NCBI GenBank assembly: GCA_963693315.1
Contig: OY856186.1
Span: 298,350,452-298,414,451, forward strand
Length of the DNA: 64,000 nt
Reading direction: 5' to 3'
DNA from: Diogma glabrata
Lineage: Eukaryota; Arthropoda; Insecta; Diptera; Cylindrotomidae
In this document: piece by piece, positions 24,062 to 34,616 of the stretch
Numbering within the stretch: the first letter of the stretch is position 1
Layout of the letters: each line of letters opens with the position of its first letter
The notes under the pieces: generated by a model
Databases searched by the model: none
Seen by the model: the letters and a program-made list of their open reading frames with translations, nothing else
What the model was told of the DNA's origin: nothing
Made by a program: the position numbers and the translations under genes

Positions 24062-25051
24062 TGGCAAAAAAACAAAACAACATTTTTGGAATGATTTGAG
24101 CTGCGAATTGAATTTAATGGAAGGATCTGTGAAAACATCAAACGGATGGCAAAAGGTAAACATGTTAATAAAACTCATCAAGGTATAGAAACTATTTATA
24201 ATTTCTTTACATATTACAGTCATTTACTGATTTTCGTAGCTCAGTACGAAACAAAATCAAATTAATCAGACAACACAACTGTAGAACGGAGGGTGGTGAA
24301 GTGTTAGAGCTCCAACTGAGCCCACTGGAAGAGCATTTAACAAGTGTGATGCGTTCGTATCACGTGGATGGAATCAGAAGCCGCGAGGGAGGACTTGTAA
24401 TAAAATTATAAACAATTCTATCAAGCATTTTTCTAATTTTCTTTTCTTATAGCCTTTAAATGAAATTCCACATTACTTAGACAGGGAAAGGACAGTAGAG
24501 ATAATAACGCAAGAGAATGTGGAAGAGTCTGCAAGTTCTGGAAATCTCACATGGGCAATGGATGCCAACCATTTGAGTCAAGTAGCTGGGACTTCTATCG
24601 ATGTTGTGGTAAGCTCTGTATAGTATAATGCACTTCTAAAGGTATTAAGTACAATTATTTAAGACTTTAGCACCAACGGCCGAACAATCATCATCTTCAT
24701 CAGGTGCCGAAGTTCCATCCCAATTACGTAAAATTAGACCATTAGAAAATGAAAGTCCAACACGATCTCGTCCTCGTAATGTTCAAAACATCTTTAAATA
24801 AAAATAGTCAGGAAGCATTGCTTTCACAAAAGACGCAAATAAAGCTATAGCTTAAGGAAATTCGGTTGTTAGAGGTGCAACATACGGCAGTTACTGCCCA
24901 AAGAGAACGGCATATTCAACTACTGGAGATTGAAATGGCCAGAAATGAACGGAGATATTTAATAAGAGAGCGAGAACATAATCAAGCTACCGCCCAACGA
25001 AAGCGACAAATACGTTTACTTGAAAAACAATTAGGAATCAATGATTTATAA
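24062..25051 (+). pseudogene. Harbinger accessory Myb/SANT-like protein, broken
   Basis: Four exon-like blocks are bounded by GT/AG junctions: to about 24154 (GGATGGCAAAAG before GTAAAC), 24213-24396, 24453-24609 (after TTATAG, before GTAAGC) and 24671-25051. The product reads NGWQK, then DFRSSVRNKIKLIRQHNCRT and LSPLEEHLTSVM (Myb/SANT-like DNA-binding region), an acidic/Ser-rich linker, and a C-terminal charged helical repeat (LLEVQHTAVTAQRERHIQLL and RYLIREREHNQATAQRKRQI) likely to be coiled-coil. In PIF/Harbinger elements this second protein escorts the transposase to DNA. Its N-terminus is missing, and a one-base shift at TTTAAATAAAAATAG plus an in-frame TAG break the last exon. It lies between inverted arms carrying the transposase tail. 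Confidence 0.7.
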
Positions 25052-25248
25052 ATATTGCATAAATCTATATTCGTTAAATATTAATTTTATTTGAATTTTT
25101 TCCTAAACAATTTAATTAAATAATAAATAATAAAATTTAATCAAATAATTTTTTCCTACCCAATCCCCTAAAAGGACGCTTTTCAAGACAACATTTAACA
25201 TTGTTCTAAAAAATAAACCGATAATCACTCAACCTAAAGGGCAAAAAA

Positions 25249-25513
25249 CTCGATGAATAACACAGCTTCTGAAAATTTAATGTTTCGCATAATTATTTTA
25301 TATTAAAGATCGCATATCTTTTTTATATATAAACAAAAATTATTTATTAAATTATTTATTGAAGTTTACAAAAGTGTTTTACTTTTATTGCTTTCAGAAT
25401 TATATTTATAACTACATAGGAATAATGCTAACTATTATTGTTTCCCGAGTTTGTCGACAGACTTCGAGGTAAGGGTTGTTTTCGGTTGATATCGATTCAG
25501 TTACAGCATTGAC
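25249..25513 (-). repeat. Inverted-repeat arm R (native transposase 3' region)
   Basis: Counterpart of 23254-23530. On the minus strand it continues the transposase reading frame past a MITE insertion (NAVTESISTENNPYL) and then runs through the 3' untranslated part to the Myb-like gene. Arm L is a reverse-oriented duplicate of it. Confidence 0.8.
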
Positions 25514-25711
25514 GGGGGAAGCGCAGTTTGTGTGGGAAACTCTAAGAACGCTATGTTATACCCTTTCTGTTATTAAAAATGAGATTAATTTTTTTAAGGA
25601 ATATTCAGTGAATCTGTTGTCGATACCAGAGCTTTATGTAACAATTAAAATTAAAAAAAAAAAAAATTAAAAGAAAAATTTTTTTTCCCACACTAACCGC
25701 ATTAAGCCGCC
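25514..25711. mobile_element. ~198-bp MITE inside the transposase 3' end
   Basis: The ends GGGGGAAGCGCAGTTTGTGT and, inverted, GGCGGCTTAATGCGGTTAGT share an imperfect 26-bp terminal inverted repeat ending GTGTGGGAAA. TTGAC flanks both sides (25509-25513, 25712-25716) as a likely target duplication. Comparison with arm L shows the uninterrupted sequence, confirming an insertion. It supplies the present stop codon of the transposase. Confidence 0.75.
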
Positions 25712-26656
25712 TTGACAGCAAGTGTTTCATTCCCGGCAGCAGTAGTATCTACGTAATTATTCATAATCAAAAAATTATGGCAAACAGCAACCGCATTAAT
25801 TATGTTTGCGCTTTTCCGAGGAGAGTAACGCAGTTTTCGTTCTCCTAATATGCACCGGAACCTATTTTTCCAAATGCCGATCGCTCTTTCAACTTGACTC
25901 CTAATAATTTTGTTCCTGCGGTGAAATTCTTTATGCCGTGGAGTAGTTCCCTCTTCGCCTGCCGTTATAAGGAAAGACATAAACGGAAATCCTTGATCAC
26001 CCAATAGCCAATATTTTTGAGCATCGGTAGTGGTATGCTCATTTTGAAACATAGCGTAAAGCTTACTGGTTCCATACACAAAGCTATCATGCACCGATCC
26101 TGGATATCGCGCATTTATATATGTTATGATGTTGCGGTCGTTCACAACAATCCAAGTGTTAATACTATGGAAACCTTTACGGTTGATAAAAAAACCATTT
26201 CCACTTCTTTTTTTAGACCAGCTATAGCGATTTGTGTTCCATTAATCCTATTATTCCCGGAATCCCTTTCTTAAAAAATTCGTCTGATATTCGGTTTCTT
26301 TCGCTTTCTGCTACTGGAAATTTTATGTATTTGTTCATTAAAAGATTAAGAAGGCTAGTCACTTCTTCTATGCATTTACTTATAGCTGGCTATGAAATGT
26401 GTCCAATACTTCGTATTTGGTTCTGATAAGAACCAGTGGCATAAAAATTGAATGCTATTAAGCACTTGGTATCAAATGGAATATTTTGATAACGTGTAAT
26501 ACGTGTTTTTTGTTGACGCTGAAAACGTCCCAAAGGAATAATATGGTTACCCGTAACGCGCCTTTGTTGTTGACGATGAAGACATTCTAACTCTTCAATA
26601 AGTTGAATAGCCAAAGCGGGGGTAAATCGATAGTATACTACACCATAATAATACAT
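25702..26656 (-). pseudogene. PIF/Harbinger DDE transposase, broken
   Basis: The N-terminal piece (26656-26390) carries RRVTGNHIIPLGRFQRQQ and FYATGSYQNQIRSIGHIS. The middle (about 26390-26150) continues through a stop and frameshifts, with PVAESERNRISDEFFKKGFP and KKEVEMVF. The C-terminal piece (26145-25702) has the DDE_4 core NARYPGSVHDSFVYG, the LLGDQGFP block, and EFHRRNKIIRSQVERAIGIW with the final catalytic Glu region. The protein would cut and insert the element at a 3-bp target. Several indels and stops abolish it, and a MITE truncates the tail. It converges on the Myb-like partner gene, a common Harbinger layout. Confidence 0.85.
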
Positions 26657-26934
26657 AATTTAAAATTTTCCAAAGAAAATACTCACAATGTTTTTAGTTG
26701 TGACAAATTTTTACAAAATAATATCAATTGTCTGTCAATTGCTGAACTCTTTTTTCAATTGTTCGTTCCAATTTTTTGAAAATTTGGCCAACTAACAACA
26801 ATTTTATTTTCTTTACAAAAATTTGAAATATATACATATTACGATGAGTGTTTTTATGTGTTTCTAGATCATATCAATTATACCCGCATGGAGGGATCAG
26901 TTTTTATTGTTTCGCAATTTTTTTTTATTTTTGA

Positions 26935-27145
26935 TCTACGGGTGTGACAACCCCGCGTAGTACTCCAGTCCCTGCGATTGGCATACGAGTTAACGTGAGA
27001 TATCACATACCACTGGCAATAGCGGTGAGATATCACTAGCCAAGGTGATAGGGGTGGTGGCGGATGAACTGTATTCAGTCCACGGTAGCACCCTCAATCT
27101 TAGCTGTGAAATAATCCTTGATGACGGGACGCTATTGTTTCCTTG
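26935..27145 (+). repeat. Dispersed repeat family A, copy 2
   Basis: Matches 9249-9450 block by block (ACCACTGGCAATAGC, GTGATA, GATGAACT or GATGAAGT, TTGATGAC). It begins GGTGTGACAACCCCGCGTAG. The 3' flank differs from copy 1. Confidence 0.65.
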
Positions 27146-27389
27146 ATGAAACGAGCCTTTATATAACTATGTGTGGGCTTGGATCTTCAAGAAAGACGGT
27201 GCGTCACAGGATCTAGGAATATGCAACCGGCTGGATTATTGGCAACTACATTTTTGTTTTGTTCCAGCAAATTTTTAAAAAAATTTGCTATTTACTTTTA
27301 TTTTCTCTATTCTATCATAAAATATTGGCCTATGTCATATTTTTTCAGTGATAGGATTTTTTGTTTAGTTATCCATTCTTTAACAAAAA

Positions 27390-27581
27390 ATATAAAAAAC
27401 AAAAAAAAGAAAGATTTACGTCCATCAACACCTTTGAACGTATGTTGTTGTGGGACCTTGGTCTTAAAAGGTTTTTATGTGTAAAATATAAAAAACAAAA
27501 AAAAGAAAGATTTACGTCCATCAACACCTTTGAACGTATGTTGTTGTGGGACCTTGGTCTTAAAAGGTTTTTAAAAGGTTT
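27390..27581 (-). repeat. Family B repeat, tandem 96-bp duplication
   Basis: Two near-identical 96-bp units contain GATTTACGTCCATCAACACC and TTGTTGTGGGACCTTGGTCT. The internal phase is identical, so an 84-codon open frame repeats the same peptide twice; it is a by-product, not a gene. Confidence 0.8.
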
Positions 27582-27599
27582 TTATATTGTAATTCCTTC

Positions 27600-28058
27600 C
27601 TACACATTTTATTAAAAAAAAAATTATAAAAAATTTGTAATCAAAAATATTTTATAAAAAACAAACATAATGAATTTGTTTGGTTTTCATTTTAATAAAA
27701 TCAACTATGTACTTTTTAAAGAGATCGATTTATATTTTAACATTTTATTGAAAGAAAATTTTACTAAACTTTAAATTAAAAAATAAATATAATAATTTAC
27801 TTATTCTATCTATCGAAAGGAATTTCGTCTATATGTCAAAATTTAGATACACAAATACGTTTAATTCATCAATATTTTTTTAAATAAGCGACAGCAAGAC
27901 AAAATATATTGTCGGTTGTTTCTTATAAAACAATCATCGACGTGAAATCTAAATGAATTGTTCATCCAAAATTTAAACGAATGAAGTAAAGACAATTTCT
28001 TTTTATCGCTTCTTTCTTTTAACGCAAAAGTGATAAAACACTACAAAATGACCATCCT
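27600..28058. other. AT-rich non-coding stretch
   Basis: No gene, RNA or mobile element could be supported. Confidence 0.45.
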
Positions 28059-28237
28059 GTGGCAAGATGTTGTAACATCACTTTTGACGATTCTATCGTA
28101 TTTTACGCTAATCGGTATGCTGTAACACAAAACGACTGTCGATTATCGTATTTACGACAGTCGTTTTGTGTTACAGTATACCGATTAGCGTCAAATACGA
28201 TACAATCGTCAAAAGTGATGTTACAACATCTTGCCAC
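28059..28237. mobile_element. Foldback element 1 (179 bp, almost wholly palindromic)
   Basis: Arms of about 83 bp begin GTGGCAAGATGTTGTAACAT and end with its complement ATGTTACAACATCTTGCCAC. The loop is about 13 bp around 28142-28154. Arm identity is above 90 percent, so it is young or gene-converted. No coding function; probably a MITE. Confidence 0.8.
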
Positions 28238-28258
28238 TGATCTACTGTAATACCATAT

Positions 28259-28822
28259 ACTGTTTATTACTGCTTTTAATTTTCTTACCGTCGTAAGTTA
28301 AATGAAAATAATTATAAGCCTTAGATCAATGAACCATTTGTTCGTTTTATTGTGTTTTACATACATTTCTGGGATTACTTGTCTCCCTCATCAGTGTTCT
28401 TACTACAATTATTTCATAATTTTAAAAAACAATCGGTCCTAATACGCTAAACATGTAGTGTTGACATAAATAGATAAAATTGAACAAAAATATAATCTAT
28501 GATAAAAAATAAATTAACACAAACAATTTTAAAATAAAATTATTCGAATTATTTTAAAATTGTTTGTGTTAATTTATTTTTAATCATAGATTTATGTTTT
28601 TGTTCAATTTTATCAATTTATGTCAACACTACATGTTTAGCGTATTAGGACCAATTGTTTTTTAAAATTATGAAATAATTGTAGTAAGAACACTGATGAG
28701 GGGAACAAGTAGAAATATATGTAAAAAACAATAAAACGAACAAATGGTTCATTGATCTAAGGCTTATAATTGTTTTCATTTAACATACGACGGTAAGAAA
28801 AATAAAAGCAGTAACAGACAGT
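28259..28822. mobile_element. Foldback element 2 (564 bp)
   Basis: The left arm starts ACTGTTTATTACTGC and the right arm ends GCAGTAACAGACAGT. The arms are about 280 bp and meet near 28547 at TATTCGAATTATT. Matching blocks include AACCATTTGTTCGTTTTATT, CATCAGTGTTCTTACTAC and CATGTAGTGTTGACATAAAT. It begins 21 bp after foldback element 1 and ends in what looks like a gypsy LTR. Confidence 0.8.
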
Positions 28823-28965
28823 ACATTTATAAAAATATTATTTTTATCTTACCGGCCATTAGTTCTGCATTATTGTTTTGGGGCGGATCCCATACTAATT
28901 CACATTGTTTATTTTGTCTATGCTGCTGTCTAGGTTAGTCGTATATATGTTACATCCCCACACCT
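28823..28965 (-). mobile_element. Gypsy 3' LTR start and polypurine tract
   Basis: On the minus strand AGGTGTGGGGA (28965-28955) is a polypurine tract, followed directly by TGTAACATATATACGAC, a typical LTR start, at 28954. It lies downstream of the gypsy pol remnant on the same strand. The LTR is cut off by foldback element 2 after about 130 bp. Confidence 0.5.
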
Positions 28966-29159
28966 AAGTGAAAATTTATTGAAGATGAATTTTGCATTGA
29001 TATTATAACTTTGACCATGATATTATTTAAAATTGGAGATAGTGTTACATATTTTTATTGGAGGTTATATTATAATCTTATTCTATATCGACTTTTCAAC
29101 ATTTAGTAATTCTTATTACTTAACTATTGTTTTGGTAATTTCGACTAATTCTAATTTTT

Positions 29160-30930
29160 CTTTAATCTGTTTTTAAAATAGAACTAGTATTTTTATCTTT
29201 ATTGTCCATTTTTATCTTAAGATTATTTTCAATTTTTTCTATGACCTCGTACGGTCCATTAAACGGTGAGTCTAACTTTTTTCTTTCACCTATACTTTTA
29301 ACCAAACATAATTACCTTTTTCCAGGGTTGTTCCTTTACCCGTAATCTAAAATAGATTACATTACATGTAATCTATGTAATGTAATCTATGTAAATTTGG
29401 CGTAATCTATTAATTTTGATTTAAGAAGAAATACGTGAAAATATTGTATTATCCCTACTGAAATTTTTTTCTTAAAAGACATGATCAATAATATTGTCAA
29501 AAACAAGATCTAGCGATCTTGAAAAAAGTTAATTTATTGCTAAAAAATTTTAGAATTCACATATGAATTAAATAGATTACATTATAGTTTACATTATAGA
29601 TTACACGAAAATATCTCGCGTAATTTACACGTAATCTATGCATAATCTATACATGTAAAGTAATCTATTTTGTCTACAGCACAACCCTGTTTTTCTATGT
29701 CTATCGGATTTGCGTTTCTATCATAAATATTTTTTTCGATTTATTTTTGCTATTATTAGAAGCTCTTTCGCTTTGCTATAAGCCTGTTGTAAGTGAAATC
29801 TTAATTCATCTGTGTAATTATCAAAATTGTATATTGGCGCGTTATTAATTCGTCCGATGGAACACTTGCTAGTTTTCCATAAATCAACTCATACGGTGTG
29901 TACCCGGTGTCTGTATGTGGTGTTGTGTTGTAACAAAACACAAAATATGGGATCCATTCTTCCCAGTTATAATCACTCGTTAATGAAAGAAGATATTCAT
30001 TCAACGCTCGATGGTTTCTCTCAATAGAACCAAGAGTCTCATGGTGATATGGTGTCGAGGTTATATGGGATATTTTAAAGAATGCACATACATTTCTCAT
30101 TATTTCATTAACGAATTCCGTCCCTAAGTCGGTTTTTAATGTTTTAAAATTACCGTATTTTAGAATAAGTTTTTCTACGAACGCTTTTGCTATAGTTCTT
30201 GCTTCTTTGTTTTCTATTGCTTCAATGTATTTCGTTAAATCCCTTTGAATCGTAAGAATATATCTATTGCTATCCGTAAGTCGCAATGGTCCAACTGTGT
30301 CCATTGAAATTGTTTCAAAGCTTGTTGTCGGTGTATCGGTTATGGTTAATTTTTCCTTAATATTTCTAATTTGTTTTTTTTAGCATATGATTCACATTTC
30401 TTTACATAGTTTTTTATCATTCTACTCAAATTTTTCCAGACGTATTTTTGTTTTAATTTATTAAATCTTCTTTTAACACCTGAATGTCCTCCAGTGTATG
30501 GTGTACTGTGGTAAACTTTTATTAATTCATCCGTTTTGTTTCTATCTATAATTTGGCGTTTGCACTCATCTTTCCTTGTTTATAAATGATTTGAAAATCA
30601 TAATCAGATAAGTCTAACCTGATTCTTGTTAGTTTTGATGACGGATTTTTGTGCGTGAACGGACTCACTAATGGCCTGTGGTCTCTCACCACTGTAAATT
30701 TTCTCCCATAGACATACGGTCTAAAAGTTTATAGCAAGTCATTCATCAATTAATTTTGTTGTATACATTTCGCAAAATTGTTTTTCTTTGAAAGCTGTTA
30801 GTAGATATTTTTAACCCGAATGGTAATCTTTAAATCGATGATGCCTTTTTCTGGTATTATTGAATTTGCTATAAATACACCATCTTGTATTTCTTCGCTT
30901 ACTATGTGAAATTTCTAACTAACTTTTATT
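29160..30930 (-). pseudogene. Ty3/gypsy pol remnant (protease tail, RNase H, integrase)
   Basis: From 5' to 3' on the minus strand: a block resembling the region after protease (VFIANSIIPEKGIIDLK), RNase H (FTVVRDHRPLVSPFTHKNPS), a degenerate integrase zinc finger (HSTPYTGGHSGVKRRFNK), then a 167-codon open integrase core (30304-29801) with the D, D, E-type blocks (MDTVGPL, KTDLGTEFVNE, IERNHRALNEYLL) and a C-terminal tail to about 29160. Most of RT is missing, so there is an internal deletion. The tail is split by a MITE at 29323-29689. Stops and frameshifts make it inactive. Confidence 0.8.
29323..29689. mobile_element. 367-bp MITE inserted in the gypsy tail
   Basis: The ends CAGGGTTGTTCC and GCACAACCCTG are inverted repeats, and TTTTTC is duplicated at 29317-29322 and 29690-29695. 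Removing one copy of TTTTTC plus the insert restores continuity of the gypsy frame, which proves insertion. Internally it is full of GTAATCTA/TAGATTAC words that can pair in many registers. CAG-type ends suggest a hAT-derived MITE, although the duplication seen is 6 bp. Confidence 0.75.
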
Positions 30931-30977
30931 GTATTGTATACTAAAAGAAGCTGTTCACTTTTAAAAAACTTACGACA

Positions 30978-31400
30978 TCATCCCAAAAAGTCCAATTTTT
31001 GAATAGCGTTCTTAGCTAGGTTAAAAATATGACAATCCCATTTCAAATTATTTTCAAAATCTAGTTCTAGAAGTCGTACAGATTCTTTTTCTACAAGATC
31101 TTTAGAGTAAAACTTTAATGAAATTAGATTAGGTGTGGATAATCTAGAAAAATGACAAACCAGTGTCTTGCTCGTATTGAATTCAACACTGTGAGCAACA
31201 CCCCAATCCATTATTGTTTGAAGATCAATGTTTAGACTTTAGGCAACCTATCAAACTTGATCTACATTTATTTAGCGCTGACGGTGAATATAATTATGGG
31301 TTTTCACGAGACGCATGAGGCGTGCTATCATCAGCAAAACTATGAAAAGGACTAATTGATAAATCTAACAAATCGTTAATATAAATAAGAAAATATGGAG
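30978..31400 (-). pseudogene. Non-LTR RT fragment (CR1/L2/Jockey-like)
   Basis: Upstream on the minus strand YINDLLDLSISPFHSFADDS contains the FADD catalytic signature. Downstream the open piece (31211-30978) reads WGVAHSVEFNTSKTLVCHFS, then LLELDFENNLKWDCHI, the usual thumb block. Frames shift between the two. The rest of the element is absent. Confidence 0.72.
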
Positions 31401-31689
31401 GGGGTAAAATCTCACAGCTCTGAGATATCAAGACTTCGGTCTGGGTTAAGGATTTTGATATAGTTTTCGGCAAAAAACTTTTATGAGGACATGGTTTTTA
31501 GCTTTGGGCAGCGATGTATTTCAAACATAACTTTTTGTTAAAGTACATGTATTTTTTATCTCTGTTATCATACATACAATACATATCTATATTACAAAAC
31601 TAACACAAAACATCAATACGTTGTTGGAAAATTAGAACAGATCATATATTAACATAATTTAGTGAAAATATTATACAATCAGCAAACTG

Positions 31690-32800
31690 CTCAAAAACCT
31701 CTCCATTTAGCGTTTCGAGAAAATATTTCAAAATTTCAAATTTATATTTTTTTCAAAATTCCAAAAATATTGTAAAATAAAAAATTCAAACTTTTTTCAA
31801 ACAAAATTGTAAAAATATTTCAAAAATTACTATAAAATTACGGATTAATACTTATTTCAAAAATTCTGAAAATATTGCAAAAATTATAACAAAGTCAAAA
31901 ATTGTAACTTTTCCCAAAATTATAAAAATTATAATAAAATCAAAAATTTAAAATTTTTCCAAAAATTCTTACAAAATCAAAAATTGAAACTTTTTTCAAA
32001 ATTCTAAAAATATGTATTATAAAATTCAAATATTCTATTTTTTTTCAAAATTCTAAAAATATTCCAATAATTAGAATGAAATCAAAAATTTAAACTTTTT
32101 CTAAATTCTGATAATATTCCAAAACTTCTTAAAAATTCAAAAATAAAAACTTTTTTCAAAATTCTAAAAATATATGTAAAACTAAAATTTTTTTTTTAAA
32201 TTCTATAAATATTCCAATAATTGGAATAAAATCAAATATTTAAACTTTTTCTAAATTTTAATAATATTCCAAAAATTGTTAAAATTCGAAAATTCAAACT
32301 TTTTCCAAAACTCTGAAAATATTCCAAAAATTCTTACAACATCAAAAATTGAAACTTTTTCAAAATTTCAAAAATATTTCAAAAACTATAACAAATTTAA
32401 AAATGTCCATGTCCAATTTCATTTTTAATTATATTTTCAGCAAACTATTCAAAAACCTTCAATTTAGCAATTCGAGAAAATATTACCAAATCACAAATTT
32501 ACATTTCTTTCAAAATTCCAAAAATATTGTAAAAATTATGATAAAATCAAACTTTTTTCAAAATTTTAAAAATATTGCAAAAATTATTACAAAATCAAAA
32601 ATTGAAACTTTTTTCAAAATTCCAAAAATTATAATAAAATCAAAAATTTAAAATTTCTAAAAATTCCAAAAATTCTTACAAAATCAAATATTAAAACTTT
32701 TTCCAAAATTCTAAAAATATTGCAAAAATTATTACAAAATCAAAAATGCAAACTTTTTTCAAAATCCCAAAAATATTTCAAAAACTATAACAAATTAAAA
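31690..32800. repeat. Degenerate minisatellite, ~55-bp unit, with higher-order repeat
   Basis: About twenty degenerate units follow the pattern AAAATTCTAAAAATATTYCA, then AAAATTATTACAAAATCAAA and AATTNAAACTTTTTTC. A larger period of about 758 bp is visible: CAGCAAACTGCTCAAAAACC at 31680 recurs as CAGCAAACTATTCAAAAACC at 32438, and TCCAATTTCATTTT recurs near 32412 and 32810. A 100-codon open frame here is a by-product. Confidence 0.8.
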
Positions 32801-32854
32801 AATTCTATGTCCAATTTCATTTTCAATTACATTTACGTCATAAAAACAGCTACA

Positions 32855-33105
32855 TTTTTTTTCCAAAAAATTGGCTAGATAAATAAACGAAATCATTTTT
32901 TGACACGCTTGACACTATTTTTTGACAAACGTATAATGCCATAATCCTCTATAATAATAATAAATTTTCATGTCATACATATTATTAATTTTGTTTTTTT
33001 CCAAAAAATTGGGTAAAAAAATAAATAAAAATCTTTCTTTTGACACACTTGACAACATTTTTTTGACAAACTTATAATGCCATAATTCTCAATAATAATT
33101 GAAAA
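32855..33105. repeat. Tandem duplication, ~138-bp unit
   Basis: TTTTTTCCAAAAAATTGG, GACAC.CTTGACA, TTTTTTGACAAAC and TATAATGCCATAAT occur in the same order from 32855 and again from 32995. Confidence 0.7.
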
Positions 33106-33129
33106 TTGAATATTTTCTATATAAATCGG

Positions 33130-33227
33130 AGTCGGAGTCGATATCGGATTAGGAGTCGGATTTAAAATTTTAAAACTTGGAGTCGGAGTCGCTTAATTTT
33201 GGCACCGACTCCGCAACCCTGCTTCAA
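33130..33227. mobile_element. Terminus of a non-autonomous DNA element (GGAGTCGGAGTCG type)
   Basis: Repeated GGAGTCGGAGTCG and GGCACCGACTCCGCAACCCTG-like text ends in CAACCCTG, the complement of a CAGGGTTG-type end. This subterminal pattern recurs in many insect MITE families. No matching left end was identified; the minisatellite may lie inside the same element. Confidence 0.45.
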
Positions 33228-33228
33228 A

Positions 33229-34437
33229 GTCTACCTCTTGATGTAAGTTTTTTCTGGTTGCACTTTTATATGTTTTTCTAAAATCATTGTTTATTTAGTT
33301 TCATTCCACTATTCAAAATTCTAACCATTATTTGTTTTAGATCTTTGAGCACATCTGCAGTTATTTAGCGTTAAGAGATGTACATCTACTAATGCTAACC
33401 TGTAAATCCTTTTAGTTACTCTCATTACAATATAGTATATGATAAAATAAAGATTAGAATGAACAGCCTTGATTGTTTGGCTTCTTCTGTTTCAATTAAG
33501 TTACAACAATTACTGAAAAGTGAAATGTATTTCGGAACAATTGAGTTATTTGAAACTGTAATAACAGAGTTATTGAAGGAATTTTTGACTAAATTTGGAC
33601 CTTGCATAAGAAACATCACGTATGAATCTGTTTTTTTTGTGTATTTCGACAATCGTATACAAGTATTTGCCTATCTACACGATATTCGTTCGCTTAAATT
33701 AAAATCAGTTAACTGCTTTGCAAAAACAGAAAATAAAGAATTTTGGTTAGCATGCAAATACTAAGACATGTGTCGTAAGCTTAAAAACTTGACGGAATTT
33801 GTTTTGCACAAACCAAGTTTGAATATGGCACAATGTTATTTTGAACACTTGCTGAATCAAGTAACTTCAATAAAAGCTCTTAGTTTAACCAATTTCGATA
33901 CTGAAGATATCAGCTGGATTTATAAATTTCTAGCAAAACAAATCAAAACTATTAAACATTTAGAAATATTCGATTATCCAATTCGATTAGATTTTATTGA
34001 TATTATTTTGAATAAACTTACTTTCGCTGTATATTAGGCAAGTTTTCAATCGGGATCTTCATCACTTTGAAAAATTTTGTAAATCTCAATCATCACTTAC
34101 AAATCTTAAAATAGATTTACAATTTGATTAAAAATCAAATCCAATAAAAATTATTTGCGATAACTTATTGAATTTACAAACATTACAACTTCAATTTTTT
34201 ACTGCTGATGTAATGCCTGTAAATTATAACTGTATATTGCAATTAAAAGTGTTGAAAGCTTTAGACATTACCCAGATTGAATATGAAGAAGCTAAAAAAT
34301 TTATAAAAATCACAATGCCAAATCTTCGATGTCTTTCCTTGAATGACCCAAATGATTTTGAGACATTTGAATTGTTGTCAACAAATTTTATAAACATAGA
34401 GGGATTACATTTAACTGATACGTTTAAAACTTACTAA
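33229..34437 (+). pseudogene. F-box / leucine-rich protein, decayed
   Basis: A first exon ends LQSLPLD at a GTAAGT donor (33241). After an acceptor TTTTAG (33341) the frame reads IFEHICSYLALRDVHLLMLT and CKSF, an F-box. F-box proteins link substrates to SCF ubiquitin ligases. The following roughly 330 residues (from MNSLDCLASS) contain leucine-spaced blocks such as VTSIKALSLTNFD, IKTIKHLEIFDYP, LQTLQLQFF and LRCLSLND, as in leucine-rich repeats. A frameshift just after CKSF, a TAA at about 33762, and a further stop and shift around 34036-34165 make it a pseudogene. The exon/intron junction shows it was not retrocopied. Confidence 0.62.
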
Positions 34438-34496
34438 AACACAAATTAAACCACTAATTTTAAAAAAATACTTACAATTATAAAGGCGATAATAAA

Positions 34497-34616
34497 CGAT
34501 GCTACGAACACCTTCCAACGTTGGACGCATGATGGTTTTTTGAATGAATTTCATTCAAATTTCATTCAAAAAACCGTCATGCGTCCAACGTTAGAAGGTA
34601 CGTGTTCGTAGCATCG
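34497..34616. mobile_element. Foldback element 3 (120 bp)
   Basis: The left arm CGATGCTACGAACACCTTCC pairs with the right-arm end GGTACGTGTTCGTAGCATCG across a short A/T-rich loop near 34550-34562. Arm length is about 53 bp. Confidence 0.75.

Noticed and set aside
27361..27615. A protein with two identical peptide repeats
   Set aside because: The repetition reflects a 96-bp DNA tandem duplication of a dispersed repeat; no start context or family match.
31690..33105. A CRISPR-like array
   Set aside because: Units are degenerate, contiguous and A/T-rich without constant repeats and unique spacers; the DNA is eukaryotic.
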